The notes: generated by a model from the sequence alone, not told the origin. A DNA stretch of 64,000 nucleotides from Geobacter sp. FeAm09 (GCF_008330225.1 NZ_CP042466.1:2350001-2414000); one strand, 5' to 3'. Positions 45,067 through 55,325 are shown, numbered from the stretch's first letter. Numbers and translations are program-made.

Positions 45067-46608
45067 CTACACCCCTTGCGGCATTATGCTTCTGATGCGT
45101 TCCAACAGCTTTGCCTTCATGCCGTCATCCAGCGTAAAGCACCAGATGGCCGTGACGTAGATGCATCCTGCCAACAGAACCTGCGCCAGGAGGTTGGGGT
45201 AACTTTTCACCGGGTACAACAGGGTAAACGCCTGCATTACAATGAACAGCAGCAACAGGGGCAGTACCAGGTGCATCAATGTCTCTTTGAAATAGATCTG
45301 CAATGATATCTTCATGGCAGAGCAGGCAAGCAGAACCGTAACGATGTTGCCGACCACCATGACCATGGTCGTCCCCATGACGACCCCCGTAACCCCCCAT
45401 GCCGACGCCCCGCCAATCCCCACGGGGATGCTCAGTATCGACAGCACGAGCCAAATGACGGCATTTTTGCCATGTATCCCCTGGGCGACCAGTATCCGGC
45501 TGGCGTTGATGGCAAGCGAATCTGCCAGCAAACCAAGCAAGAGAAAATGCATGACCCCGCGGCCGGCGCTGGCATATTCCTGTCCGATCCAAATGGCCAG
45601 GAAAGACTCTCCGTAAAAGAAGATGGCCACAGGCATGGCCAGCGATACCACCTGCAGTGCCAAGGTAGTGCTGAACCATGACTTCAGCAGCTCATCACGA
45701 TCGTTTCTCCCGATGGAGGCTCCGAAATACGGGATCAACGGCAGTCCAAGCGCCTGTGAAACCCCCTTCGCATAGTCGATGAGACGGTTCGGCATTACGA
45801 AATAGACAATCTGCCCCAAGCCTATCACATTGCCGATTATCAGGGGAACACTCTGGTTTTGCAGGCGTGATGCGACCAGCATGGTGGCACTTTTGGCGCC
45901 AAACGTGAAAAGCTCGTGCAGCTTGCGCCAGGTAACTGCTCGGAAGGTCATCCTCGGAATACTGTTGTCGCACACAATTGCTGCAGAGAAAAACGCAAAT
46001 TGTATCAGGCAAAAGATCGGCTCCAGCAGGGCAAGCACTATCAGCCCGTTACCCGCGTAGCGCTGCAAAAGATAGAACGTCAACAACGCGCGCACTATAG
46101 TCAGTATTCCCCTGGCACTGTTGATCAGATAATGTCGCTGCAGGCCCATCAAAGTGGCGGTGAAAACCTGCAAAGGAAACATTATGCTTGCATCCAGGCC
46201 AAAGAGCAGAAAGACCGTGCTGAGATTTGCAATATCCTTTGTATCGTTGCCGGTGATGATTCGGGGGTAGTAGCCCAGCGCAGCAAACAACACCAGTGCC
46301 AGACCGCCGGCCACGATGAAAAAGGCAAATGCCGTGCTTATGGTTTGTTGCAGGTCGCTGCGATCCTGTTTGCCGTCGGCGACAGAGACGAATCGAATCA
46401 ATGCGGGACCGATGCCCAGGTCCAGCAGTCCCATATAGCCGATAACGCTCATAACCAGTTCCCACAAACCGTAATCGCGGTTGCCCAGTGCCCTGATGAG
46501 AACGGGGCTCATGATGAACGCAACGACAACGTTAATCAGGTAGAGCGTTGTTCCAGAAAACGAGTTGAGTATAAGTTTTTTTCTCACGGCTCCCTCAAAA
46601 AGGCTCAT
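45067..46608 (-). CDS. Polysaccharide flippase (Wzx/MATE-like, oligosaccharide translocase)
   Basis: 513 residues from the ATG at 46608 (MSLFEGAVRKKLILNSFSGT), with 12-14 membrane segments. The start of helix 1 (TTLYLINVVVAFIMSPVLIR) and GNRDYGLWELVMSVIGYMGL are typical of Wzx-type translocases. It should flip lipid-linked repeat units across the inner membrane for the polymerase encoded at 48661. The frame is open to 46794 through the upstream glycosyltransferase; that extension is not real. Confidence 0.9.
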   Translation of the reverse strand: MSLFEGAVRKKLILNSFSGTTLYLINVVVAFIMSPVLIRALGNRDYGLWELVMSVIGYMGLLDLGIGPALIRFVSVADGKQDRSDLQQTISTAFAFFIVAGGLALVLFAALGYYPRIITGNDTKDIANLSTVFLLFGLDASIMFPLQVFTATLMGLQRHYLINSARGILTIVRALLTFYLLQRYAGNGLIVLALLEPIFCLIQFAFFSAAIVCDNSIPRMTFRAVTWRKLHELFTFGAKSATMLVASRLQNQSVPLIIGNVIGLGQIVYFVMPNRLIDYAKGVSQALGLPLIPYFGASIGRNDRDELLKSWFSTTLALQVVSLAMPVAIFFYGESFLAIWIGQEYASAGRGVMHFLLLGLLADSLAINASRILVAQGIHGKNAVIWLVLSILSIPVGIGGASAWGVTGVVMGTTMVMVVGNIVTVLLACSAMKISLQIYFKETLMHLVLPLLLLFIVMQAFTLLYPVKSYPNLLAQVLLAGCIYVTAIWCFTLDDGMKAKLLERIRSIMPQGV

Positions 46609-46612
46609 TTGG

Positions 46613-47734
46613 CTAACGTATGCTGTCCAAGAGTTGAGCCAGCTGCTGTGCCGAAGCGCGGACATCGTACCGGGAACGGGCCAACGGGACGAAACGCTGG
46701 AACTCGTCCGTTCTTGGCTCATCAATACTTTTCCGGAGGGCATCGGCAAGAGCACCCACGTTTTCGGAAGCAAATACCATCGCCGGTGTATCATGGACCG
46801 TTTCCCGGAGCCCTATGCAGTCTGCGGCGACAAGAGGCGTGCCGGTGCAGAGCGCCTCCATGGCGAGAAGGCCGCTTGCCTCCCAGCGCGAGGGCATGAC
46901 GATGGCGTTGATCTGGGCATAAAGATGGCAAACTTCCGATTGAAACGGCAGGAAATGGAAGCAGGGTTCCAGGTCCAGTTCACGAATCTTTGCCCGGTAC
47001 TCCTTCAGGTAGTCTCCGGAGCCGACGGCGACGACCGCAAATTTCCGGCCATACTGCTGTTTTTTCAGCATGCGGACAGCTTCAACAAGTAAATCAAACC
47101 CCTTCTGCGGCATAAACCGCCCGAAAAAACCTAGCAAGAACGTTGCGTCATCGATCCCGAACTCGGCGCGCAGGTCGATCGGGCTTGCCGGCAGATGTTC
47201 GAGTGCCCCCAATTCAATGCCGTTGGGGATGACGATCGATCTTTGACCATTATGTGCCAACTCGGGGAACTGTTCATGCAGATGGCTGAGGATGTCGTTG
47301 CTTACGGCGTACAGCACCGTAATGCGGCCGATCATTTTTCGCAAAAGAAAGTGCTTCAGCCACCCCAGGCGCCCGGTAAGATATTTGGGTTCAAGGATGC
47401 CATGTATGGTGACGATCTGGGGAACACGAAAAAACAGGTTCGCCAGGGAAACAGCCACGGCAGAGATAAACCCCTGACTGAGGATCACGTCGTAGCGGTT
47501 TGTTCTCAATTCCCGAAACGCGGCACTGACAAGGCCCTTGGTGTCGGCTTCCCGAACAATAATCAAACGGGCGCGATACTCCTCCACGTCATTCGCGAGC
47601 GCGGCATCTTCATGGGTTTGGGATGCCAGGAGCGTCAAGCGGTAATGGGCCGGCAAGTAGCGGAAGAGGTAGCGCATATACGTTCTGATCCCCCCAAGGG
47701 GCCAGCGCGCAACGATCAACACATTCTTTTCCAT
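46613..47734 (-). CDS. Glycosyltransferase family 4
   Basis: 373 residues from the ATG at 47734 (MEKNVLIVARWPLGGIRTYM). GT-B fold: the donor-binding domain has FGRFMPQKGFDLLVEAV, the turn PSRWEASGLLAMEALCTGTP holds the EX7E motif, and IPNGIELG is in the linker. It adds a sugar to the lipid-linked repeat unit. AGGAAGGG lies 5 nt upstream. It overlaps the preceding gene by one base (TAATG) and ends 4 bp before the flippase start. Confidence 0.9.
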   Translation of the reverse strand: MEKNVLIVARWPLGGIRTYMRYLFRYLPAHYRLTLLASQTHEDAALANDVEEYRARLIIVREADTKGLVSAAFRELRTNRYDVILSQGFISAVAVSLANLFFRVPQIVTIHGILEPKYLTGRLGWLKHFLLRKMIGRITVLYAVSNDILSHLHEQFPELAHNGQRSIVIPNGIELGALEHLPASPIDLRAEFGIDDATFLLGFFGRFMPQKGFDLLVEAVRMLKKQQYGRKFAVVAVGSGDYLKEYRAKIRELDLEPCFHFLPFQSEVCHLYAQINAIVMPSRWEASGLLAMEALCTGTPLVAADCIGLRETVHDTPAMVFASENVGALADALRKSIDEPRTDEFQRFVPLARSRYDVRASAQQLAQLLDSIR

Positions 47735-48639
47735 TATCCCTTCCTCGAGAGCAGGATACATTTTGCGGCTCTGACCGGGTCGTACCAGCAGGACCGCACG
47801 AAGTGCCATATCGCCTTGTGATAAATCTTCGCCTGCAGGCAAAAGGCACCAAGACGGTAATGAATGACCGCAAGCCTTTTTCTGCGCACCCATGCAGGAT
47901 AAGGGTAGCGTTCCATGGCACTCTTTAACACAACCAGCGAGTCTTCCCACATTTTGCTACATTTTGTAATGCTTAACTGCTCAGGATGCTGCCGGTAATA
48001 CGTCAATTTCTCATTCAGGTAAAAGAAATCGGAGCGTTCCTTGATCCTCACCCACATGTCCTGGTCGGGAACAATCCCCACGGTAAATGGTCCTACTGCC
48101 TGCAACAGGCTTCTTCGCACCATCACCAGTGAGGGCGTACGGATATAACAATCCAGCAGGACATTTGCCAAGCGGTTGGTTTCACGGTGGTCCTCGGCAA
48201 ACAGCGGGTAGAGCGTCGTGTTATCCGGACCTATGACCTGGCCGTTCGTATAGACCAGTCCCACGTCCTGGTTCCGCTCCAATATCTCCACCTGCTTGCG
48301 CAGTTTGTCCGGGTGCCAGAGGTCATCGTTATCCAAAAAAGCGATATATTCCGACTCGGCATGCAGCAATCCCAGGTTCAAGGCCGCGGCCTGGCCGTGA
48401 TTCCCGTGGTCCTCGTGACGCAGAATCCTGATTCTGCCGGCATAGGCGTCGATGATTTCCGCGGAACGGTCCGTGGAGCCGTCATCAACGGCAATGATCG
48501 CATAATCGTCGTACCGTTGCGCCAGGGCGCTTTCAATTGTCTGGGCGACATAGCGTTCCTGATTATAGACGGCAATGATTACCGTCACCTTGGGAACTTT
48601 TACGGTTTTGTCGTTGCCTTCAGGGGCAGTACTTTTCAC
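47734..48639 (-). CDS. Glycosyltransferase family 2
   Basis: 301 residues from a GTG start. GT-A fold: VTVIIAVYNQERYVAQTI, the DXD-like VDDGSTD, FLDNDDLWHPDKL and VPDQDMW (general base region). The C-terminal part is helical and without membrane segments, so it acts on the cytoplasmic face. It ends inside the start codon of the next gene. Confidence 0.9.
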   Translation of the reverse strand: MKSTAPEGNDKTVKVPKVTVIIAVYNQERYVAQTIESALAQRYDDYAIIAVDDGSTDRSAEIIDAYAGRIRILRHEDHGNHGQAAALNLGLLHAESEYIAFLDNDDLWHPDKLRKQVEILERNQDVGLVYTNGQVIGPDNTTLYPLFAEDHRETNRLANVLLDCYIRTPSLVMVRRSLLQAVGPFTVGIVPDQDMWVRIKERSDFFYLNEKLTYYRQHPEQLSITKCSKMWEDSLVVLKSAMERYPYPAWVRRKRLAVIHYRLGAFCLQAKIYHKAIWHFVRSCWYDPVRAAKCILLSRKG

Positions 48640-48660
48640 AAGAGCCTTCCAGGTCGTTTT

Positions 48661-49947
48661 TTAGGACTCAACTCGGGGAAATGAGATTTTCACCAATATC
48701 CCGGACCAGGCAGCCAGCCAAAGCCAATGGGGGCGATAAAAATTATGGCCGCCGATGCCAAATATGAGCAACAACAGCAGGCAGGCGATGATTGCCCCTC
48801 CCAATAAATAGGAAAAGCCCGTATCCAAACCGGCCTCAAGCAAATGTGACCGAACCCGCGTGCAGCACCTGACTATTGAACCGAGCAAGCCAAGGAAAAC
48901 GATCGCCCCGAACAGGCCCAGCTCGGACAGTACTTCGCCGTACAGAATATGGGAGGCGGTCGGAGACTCGTGTCCGGCCTTATCGATCCGGTTCACCATC
49001 CTGTAGCCGATAAAGTTTTTCTCTCCGGCCCCCACGCCGGTCAGCGGCTCCCGGGCAAACATTTTCAAACTGACTTCAAACCCCTCAAGCCGTCCTTCGG
49101 CCGATTCATGCGCATTGGCCGGACCTGCGTCCTTATCCCAGAGGGTTCTGATCCGCTCCTGCTTTTCATCCGGCATGACGGTCCACAAAACGCAGACGGC
49201 CAACGCAGCGATTGCCAGGGCGACAATTTTCCTTTTCCCCTTTTGCGCAAGGCCGAGCAGTAAAACGGTGAACAGCAGGGCGACGGAAGAGGTGCGGGAC
49301 CCCGTCAGCACGACACACAGTACGGCCATGCCGAAATAGCAGTAATAGCTCCAACGATATGCCAGCTTCTTCTCGGTGCGCAGCAAGGCATAGACAAAGG
49401 GCAGCGAAAGCACCACGCTGCCGCCGAAGGAGTTCGGGTCGTTGTTCGTGCTGTCGACGCCGATCATGCGGTGGATGCCCATCCGGAAAAAATGGCGGCC
49501 GTTGTGGTACTCCCACAAAGAATGCAGGACATAGATGAACATGGCAAAAACGAAGCCCTTTACCAGCACCCGGAGCGAGTCTTCATCATCCACGGTCGCC
49601 AGCATCAGCATATAGAGGATGACCATCTTCCCATATTCGATCCCCTGGTCAACGGCATCCCCGGTCTTGAAAGCGAACGGGGACAGGATGAAGTGCAGGG
49701 CGAGAAGGCCGTAAATCCATTTATTGGTCGGCGATGCCACTATCTTGAAACGGTTGCTCAGAAACGCGACCAGTATCATGATGACGGCAAACGTGCGCTC
49801 TATGGGGAAGCCATGAAGAACCGAGATAGACTCCCAGGGCCGCTCGATATAGAGGAAGATGTAAAAACAGATCATCAACAGCACTAATGATGGCGAGGTG
49901 TCCGTATTGTTCGAATAGTTCTCGTATGTTGCTGCATCGTTTCCCAT
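48661..49947 (-). CDS. O-antigen ligase/polymerase (Wzy-like)
   Basis: 428 residues with about 11 membrane segments. The large periplasmic loop near residues 245-325 has REPLTGVGAGEKNF and SPTASHILYGEVLSELG, the Wzy_C pattern with the conserved RxxxGxG/H. It polymerises or ligates the flipped repeat units. Exosortase loci often carry a related ligase. It lies between glycosyltransferase genes, 21 bp before the GT2 start. Confidence 0.88.
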   Translation of the reverse strand: MGNDAATYENYSNNTDTSPSLVLLMICFYIFLYIERPWESISVLHGFPIERTFAVIMILVAFLSNRFKIVASPTNKWIYGLLALHFILSPFAFKTGDAVDQGIEYGKMVILYMLMLATVDDEDSLRVLVKGFVFAMFIYVLHSLWEYHNGRHFFRMGIHRMIGVDSTNNDPNSFGGSVVLSLPFVYALLRTEKKLAYRWSYYCYFGMAVLCVVLTGSRTSSVALLFTVLLLGLAQKGKRKIVALAIAALAVCVLWTVMPDEKQERIRTLWDKDAGPANAHESAEGRLEGFEVSLKMFAREPLTGVGAGEKNFIGYRMVNRIDKAGHESPTASHILYGEVLSELGLFGAIVFLGLLGSIVRCCTRVRSHLLEAGLDTGFSYLLGGAIIACLLLLLIFGIGGHNFYRPHWLWLAAWSGILVKISFPRVES

Positions 49948-50038
49948 AGGTCGGTACTCTCACTCACGTTTTTTGGCCGCGCCGGCCGCGGTTCAGGCCG
50001 TCAGGCACACAACGGGGCGCGCCCCCGGCAACAGGCCC

Positions 50039-51277
50039 CTAGTGCAGCAACGTTTCGATATGGTTGGCAATCCGCCAGGCACTTCTGCCGTCCCTCAGGT
50101 GCAACTCATTCCGCAGCACCTGCTCTGCCCCGAGCCGCAGGCGCTGCCGCACCGGCTCATCGAAGAGCAGCGTTGCGATCGCAGGCCGCAGTTCCTGTTC
50201 CGACGGCACGGATATCACGGCCTTAAAGCGATCATAGGACAAGTACCAGTCAATGGGCAGGTAGTTGACCAGACCGACCGGAAGGCCATAATCCATTGCC
50301 TCCAAACAGGTCGTAGACGCGATCGTCATGAAGGCATCGGCGGCGGTGAAACAATCGGCCAGGGGCCGGGTTCTGGTTATCTCGACAAGCGATTGCCCCT
50401 GTCCGGGCCGCAGCAGCCCCAGCCAGTGCGACTCGGGGAGGTCCCGCGGATGGAGTTTGACGAGCAGTTTGACGTTATCCATGGCGTCAACCGCTTCGAC
50501 CAGCCTGACGAACAGGCGCTCCTGGGCCTGCTGGGAACATTTCACCGGCTGGTTGCAATAAAGGAGCACCCTGTCCCTCGTGTCCCTGTCGTTGCCGCCG
50601 GAGCCCCCCGGTGCCGTTTTCCGGTCAAGGCGCGGTTGCCCGGTCACCAGAATGCGCGAATCATCAACCCCGTCCTGGAGCAAGATCTGGCGAAACATAT
50701 CCCCGGCGGCAAAGACCGTCGTCCCGCGGGAATGGGCATAGCCCTTGCGGAAAAAGGCCCCGAGGGAAAGTTTGTATGCAAATTTTGCACAGAGCTGATG
50801 AAGGATTTCGTTGCCCCCCTGTTCCTTAAGCTTGAGAAGAAACGGCAGCTTCCGGATCGAGGGACGAACGCTTTCCTGGATAAGAAACGCAGGCTTGTCA
50901 CAATCGCGAAAAAGCTCCATAACCATGCGATCGAACAGCGCCGCATCGTCGTTGCACGTGACCACCGCATCAGCCCCAAGAGGGGCCAGCCATCGCGAAA
51001 GTTCGGCGGCAAGCTTGCGATAGCTGCCGATAACAGGGAAGAATCGCTGGCTATCCGATTCGTAAAACGCCTCATAGCGCATGATCGGCATATGCTGCGC
51101 TGCCAAAAAAGGCTCGACCCGGTATTCTTCCTCGATAAGAGCATCCCGGGAAAGAAAGAGCGGCTTGTGGCCGCGGCATGCCAATTCCACCGCCACCGGC
51201 ACCTGGGTCGCGACGTGGGAGGGATTGCTGGGAACGAAGAGTATTGTTCTCCTATTTTTACCGTTGTCTGAACCCAT
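50039..51277 (-). CDS. GT-B glycosyltransferase-like / CDP-glycerol-type transferase
   Basis: 412 residues, no membrane segment. The N-terminal Rossmann start is RRTILFVPSNPSHVATQVPV. The C-terminal domain has RVLLYCNQPVKC, VKLHPRDLPESHW and the acceptor/donor turn ASTTCLEAMDYGLPV. The KLHPR motif is like that in CDP-glycerol glycerophosphotransferases and capsule Kdo transferases, so a glycosyl or polyol-phosphate transfer is likely. The donor is not clear. The 91-bp gap to the ligase gene has no feature. Confidence 0.75.
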   Translation of the reverse strand: MGSDNGKNRRTILFVPSNPSHVATQVPVAVELACRGHKPLFLSRDALIEEEYRVEPFLAAQHMPIMRYEAFYESDSQRFFPVIGSYRKLAAELSRWLAPLGADAVVTCNDDAALFDRMVMELFRDCDKPAFLIQESVRPSIRKLPFLLKLKEQGGNEILHQLCAKFAYKLSLGAFFRKGYAHSRGTTVFAAGDMFRQILLQDGVDDSRILVTGQPRLDRKTAPGGSGGNDRDTRDRVLLYCNQPVKCSQQAQERLFVRLVEAVDAMDNVKLLVKLHPRDLPESHWLGLLRPGQGQSLVEITRTRPLADCFTAADAFMTIASTTCLEAMDYGLPVGLVNYLPIDWYLSYDRFKAVISVPSEQELRPAIATLLFDEPVRQRLRLGAEQVLRNELHLRDGRSAWRIANHIETLLH

Positions 51278-51294
51278 ATCGATAATGTTGAGCC

Positions 51295-52466
51295 TTACTG
51301 CCTGTGCATGATGCGCTTGGCCAAGGATATGCTCCGTCCGAACGCGTTGTGGGCCGAAACCGCCAGCCTTACGAGACCGCCCGCATCGTTGCGGACCAGC
51401 AGCATGTCTGCCTGCTCCACGTGCCCCGTTGCAAAATGCCGCTTGTATTCATACTCCCCTTCCTGGAAATTCAACCGCTTCGGCGGACGATGGGTGTACA
51501 GATCTTCGAGCAGCAGGCAGAACATGGCCCTTCCGGGGGAGTACCCCGAAAAGTTCTGATCGAAACCGGTACGTGAGTAGTAGAACACATCGCCGAACTG
51601 AAAACCTCTCACAAAGGCGCATGGCCTTTCCCCGCATTTCAACAGGTAGCAGCGCAAGACCCCCTGGCCGGCGAACCGTTCATATCTCAGGCGTTCCTCG
51701 GGGCTGTTCACCATCTGCGGCCCCAGGGCGTGCTGCCACGACCGGGATGAGATCTGGGAGGCACCATCAAGGAACAGCGCCACATCTGCCGCATGTTCGA
51801 CACGGACAAGGCTGAGTTCGCCATTACCGCTGGTGCCGAGCAGCTTTATCTCTCTTTTCAGGTTGTATCGTGCTTTTTTGCTGAATTTCAGGAGGTACTC
51901 ATCAAATGACCGGTTCAAAGTCACGCTGTAGTGCCTGGCCCAATCCCTGTCGGGGATATAAAGACGGGCATGGCGCCGCACCTCCTCCGATTCATGCAGA
52001 ATGCTCCAGCACCGGCTGTTGACGGGGACCCCCGGTATGTAAATGGCGCTACGGTCGGGGAAGGCTCGAAAAAGGGATTTGGCGAACTCCACGTAGATTT
52101 CTTCACGGGGTACGAGGAGCGGCTCCCCCCCATCAGCCTGATGACCGGGATGGTGCACTGCGCCAGCGAACGGCTTTTGAGCATGAAACGCAGTGGATAG
52201 CTGGTTGCGAACGCCCCGGACATCCCGGCCAGTCTGCCGTCGCTGTCGTTGATGTGCACCATGACGGGGCGCTCGCCAAAACGCAGCCTGAGGATATGAT
52301 CCTTGAGGCTTGCATGGGCCGCATACTCCCACCATGCCGGCGATTGATAAAAGGCATAGAGATTTTCACTGGCCAGGGCCAGATCATTCCATTCCTGACG
52401 TAGTGCTGGCGTAGCGATGGCGATATCGGGCAGTTGCAGCTTGACTATCGTGGTTGTTACACCCAT
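51295..52466 (-). pseudogene. FemAB/GNAT-type protein of the exosortase system, frameshifted
   Basis: The N-terminal part begins at 52466 (MGVTTTIVKLQLPDIAIATP) and runs in one frame to LAQCTIPVIRLMGG. The C-terminal part resumes in another frame with EPLLVPREEIYVEFAKSLFR and continues to the stop at 51295. The switch is at a run of seven C (52125-52131, G on the coding strand); eight would join the two parts into 390 residues. The C-terminal half has the GNAT/FemAB-like fold (KFSKKARYNLKREIKLL, GRAMFCLLLEDLY, LNFQEGEYEYKRHFATG). FemAB-related proteins are regular members of PEP-CTERM polysaccharide loci and are thought to add amino acyl or acyl groups. The gene is either broken, phase-switched or mis-sequenced. 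Confidence 0.8.
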
Positions 52467-52528
52467 CGTATCTGGCCTTTGTCGCAATGATGGCAGGTGC
52501 CGGCTTCCGCTCGTGACCCCTCCCGGCC

Positions 52529-53083
52529 TTATTGCCGGGCATGATCCCGTATCTTGACGATCGTTGCCGGTACGCCGACGATCACGGCGTCAGGCTCTGT
52601 AAAAGACTTGTTCACAACGGAATTGGCACCGATATGAACGCCATCGGCGATCTGGATCTTGCCGAATATCTTCGCCCCGGCTTCTATGACAACATCGTTG
52701 CCAATAACGGGCACATTATCGGAACCGTTGTTTTCCCCAATGACGACGCCGACATTTATTCTGGCATTCGCCCCGATACGCGCATTGTCATGGATGACGA
52801 TGGTTCCGTAATGGGGAAGCTTCAGACCGGGGCCGACCGTGTTGGGAGGGATCGTAAATCCGAGTATCAGTTGATAGAGCTTGAGTTTGAAGCGCAAACA
52901 GAGGAGATAGTAGCGGGCAACCGCGCCGGTTGAGCAATTGCGATAGTATTCGACCTTTCTGAGCAGCCGCAAGAATGCCCACAGCGGATCGAGCACAAAG
53001 AGGCAGCATCTGGAATCCCGGCGCCCCATCGCCCGGCGGTCCGCGTCAAGGTACGCCGCATAGTCATCCCGCGAGTGAATCAT
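52529..53083 (-). CDS. Serine-acetyltransferase-like left-handed beta-helix acyltransferase
   Basis: 184 residues. After a helical N-terminus, hexapeptide repeats start at PPNTVGPGLKLPHYGTIVIH and continue through NARIGANARINVGVVIG and GNDVVIEAGAKIFGKIQIAD to GANSVVNKSFTEPDAVIVGVP. The catalytic His is in LPHYGTIVIHDN. The family acetylates serine or sugars with acetyl-CoA. In this cluster it probably acetylates the polysaccharide or a precursor. The start shares one base with the previous stop (TGATG). Confidence 0.87.
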   Translation of the reverse strand: MIHSRDDYAAYLDADRRAMGRRDSRCCLFVLDPLWAFLRLLRKVEYYRNCSTGAVARYYLLCLRFKLKLYQLILGFTIPPNTVGPGLKLPHYGTIVIHDNARIGANARINVGVVIGENNGSDNVPVIGNDVVIEAGAKIFGKIQIADGVHIGANSVVNKSFTEPDAVIVGVPATIVKIRDHARQ

Positions 53084-54201
53084 CAGGTGTTCCTCCCCGA
53101 ATACAACATTTCAAAAGAAGCGACCATGGACTCGCGCGAGAACATGCGCCTGGCCTTTTCCCGATTGGCGCCGCGGGCCGTTTCAAGGCGCTCGTGCGTT
53201 GCCGCCAGTTCCACAACACGTTCGGCAATGGCCTGTGCGTCGGCGACCGGCACGATGTAACCATTGACCCCCTCTTCTATCATTTCCCGGCACCCGCCGA
53301 CATCCGTGGAAATCACCGGCAGGCCGGAGGCGAAATATTCCACAATGGAATTGGAGAAACTTTCGGAGGTCGAAGAGAGGACCGCGGCATCGCATGCCGC
53401 CAATATCCGGGGGATATCCGTACGTTTGCCCAAAAAAAACGTTTTGTCGGCGATACCGGCCTCGGCGGCCATATTCTCGAGCTCTTTCCGCTGCTCGCCA
53501 TCGCCCGCGACGACAAATTGCACATCCGCCGCCCGTGAAGCGGCGATGGCGGCGGCACGCACAAAGGTGGCGACGCTTTTGACGGGTCTCAGATTGGCGA
53601 CGATGCCAACGACAAACGCATTCCGCTTCAGTCCCAGAGCATCCCGGATCTCGTTTTTCGTTTGTGCCGATACCGGCTGGAACAGGCCAAGCTCGGCACC
53701 ATTGTAGATTATCTTCATGCGTTCCATCGGAATGGCTTCTATCTCCGACGCCCACTTCGCCGTGGCATGGCAATTGGCCACAAAGTAGTGAACCCACCGG
53801 TTCAGCACCTTATAGAGCATGATTTTAACAGGCGTGTGCCAATACCCCTGATCGCGCCTTGAGGAAATAATGCGGGGAACCCCCGCAAGCCGGCCTGCGA
53901 TAATGCCAATGATATTCGATTCGACGAAATGAGTTTGAATGCAGTCGAACTTGTTCTTGCGCAGCGCCGCGACAAAACCGAGGAAGCGGCGATACGATGC
54001 CGGGCGGGCGAATGACTGGAAGTCGATCACCACCAACGGGCACAGATCAAACTCATGGTCAAGCCACGGGGACGAGCGCAGGACAAAAAGAGTCGGCTCA
54101 AACCGGGAACGGTCCAAATGCTTGATAAGCATCAGGAGCTGCTTTTCAGTCCCGGCGGTTGGGGATTCTATGGTATCGATGATGAAAGCGATCTTTTTCA
54201 T
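53083..54201 (-). CDS. Glycosyltransferase family 4
   Basis: 372 residues from the ATG at 54201 (MKKIAFIIDTIESPTAGTEK). GT-B fold: TAGTEKQLLMLIKHL binds the acceptor, GIVANLRPVKSVATFVRAA begins the donor domain, and STSESFSNSIVEYFASGLPV is the EX7E segment. It adds a sugar to the repeat unit. The frame is open to 54390 but that part overlaps the upstream gene. Confidence 0.9.
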   Translation of the reverse strand: MKKIAFIIDTIESPTAGTEKQLLMLIKHLDRSRFEPTLFVLRSSPWLDHEFDLCPLVVIDFQSFARPASYRRFLGFVAALRKNKFDCIQTHFVESNIIGIIAGRLAGVPRIISSRRDQGYWHTPVKIMLYKVLNRWVHYFVANCHATAKWASEIEAIPMERMKIIYNGAELGLFQPVSAQTKNEIRDALGLKRNAFVVGIVANLRPVKSVATFVRAAAIAASRAADVQFVVAGDGEQRKELENMAAEAGIADKTFFLGKRTDIPRILAACDAAVLSSTSESFSNSIVEYFASGLPVISTDVGGCREMIEEGVNGYIVPVADAQAIAERVVELAATHERLETARGANREKARRMFSRESMVASFEMLYSGRNT

Positions 54202-54266
54202 TGAACCGCGGCCCATGGCCCTATGCCCTTTTCTTTCGGTTATGCTTTTCCACTCGCGGTTTTCAC

Positions 54267-55325
54267 CTATGTCCCGAGAGAGTGCTTCACTTCGTCCCGC
54301 TCCCGGCTGACCGCCTGCCGCAAAAAGCCCCATCCCAGCCCAAAATGGACTGCAAAGAAAATCGGCGGCAGATACGCGAAATAGCGCCACCCGTTTCGGG
54401 CGGCAATGCGCAACGATTCCACCATGATGATCAGCAGGTAGATCCCGTAAAGGGTCCCCAGCACCGGCGTAACGGCATGGCGCCCTCCCCCGGAGAATCC
54501 CATCGTTCCCCCCGCGGCAAGCAGCAGCAACAGACCCGCCACAAAGGCTGCCGGGACAAGCTGGTTAAGGGTCACGGCCTCCGGATGTTTCCGGATGAAA
54601 CGCCAGCGCCCCCTGCCATAGCGGACCATCTGGCGCAGCAACCCTTTCAGGTCTTCACGCGGATAATAGCGCACCGTCAGCTTCGGGCTGGTGTATGTCT
54701 TCAAGCCGGCTTTCTCCACCCGATAGTTGAATTCGAGATCTTCACACGCGTCAAAGTTTTCATCCACCAACCCGACCCGCGGCAAAATCGCGCGGCGGTA
54801 GGCCGCCCCGTTGCTCACGGGGCTTGCAAAACCCTCGTATTCACCATAGATGAGCGAGTCCCCCCCATGGCCGATCCTTGACCCGCGCGCGAGGGCAACA
54901 GCCTGCTGGAACGGCGCCAAACCGGGAGGGTTAAGCGGTTGCGGCCGGCCAAGGCAGTCTGCGCCGCTTTTCTCGAAACACTCCCTGACGCTGGTGAAAA
55001 GATCGGCATCCGGGATGTGGCAGTGGCCGTCCACCACAAGAAAAATATCCCCCCTGCCGTTTTTGAAGCCAATATTGCGCCCGGCACTCGACCTGCGTCC
55101 CGGGTTGTCCATAAGGCGTATTTGCGGGCAGGAGCGGGCCAACTCGCCGACAATTGCCCGGGTGCCGTCATCGGACATGCCATCGGCAACGATGATTTCA
55201 TAACGGTCCGCCGGGTAGTCCTGGGCCAGCAGTTGTCCGAGCGTATCGCGGATGAAACGTGCCTCGTTGCGCACCGGCATGACTACCGTGAGAAACGGGA
55301 CAGCGGCATGCGTGCCCGTCAACAT
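54267..55325 (-). CDS. Membrane-bound glycosyltransferase family 2
   Basis: 352 residues. The GT-A domain has FLTVVMPVRNEARFIRDTL, ADGMSDDGT and the DXD-like VVDGHCHIPDADL, with the catalytic base region DENFDACEDLEFNYR. Three hydrophobic segments follow residue 255 (LVPAAFVAGLLLLLAAGG). This is the ExoA/succinoglycan-type layout, so it should work at the inner membrane on a lipid-linked acceptor. It overlaps the upstream gene by 7 bp. Confidence 0.9.
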   Translation of the reverse strand: MLTGTHAAVPFLTVVMPVRNEARFIRDTLGQLLAQDYPADRYEIIVADGMSDDGTRAIVGELARSCPQIRLMDNPGRRSSAGRNIGFKNGRGDIFLVVDGHCHIPDADLFTSVRECFEKSGADCLGRPQPLNPPGLAPFQQAVALARGSRIGHGGDSLIYGEYEGFASPVSNGAAYRRAILPRVGLVDENFDACEDLEFNYRVEKAGLKTYTSPKLTVRYYPREDLKGLLRQMVRYGRGRWRFIRKHPEAVTLNQLVPAAFVAGLLLLLAAGGTMGFSGGGRHAVTPVLGTLYGIYLLIIMVESLRIAARNGWRYFAYLPPIFFAVHFGLGWGFLRQAVSRERDEVKHSLGT

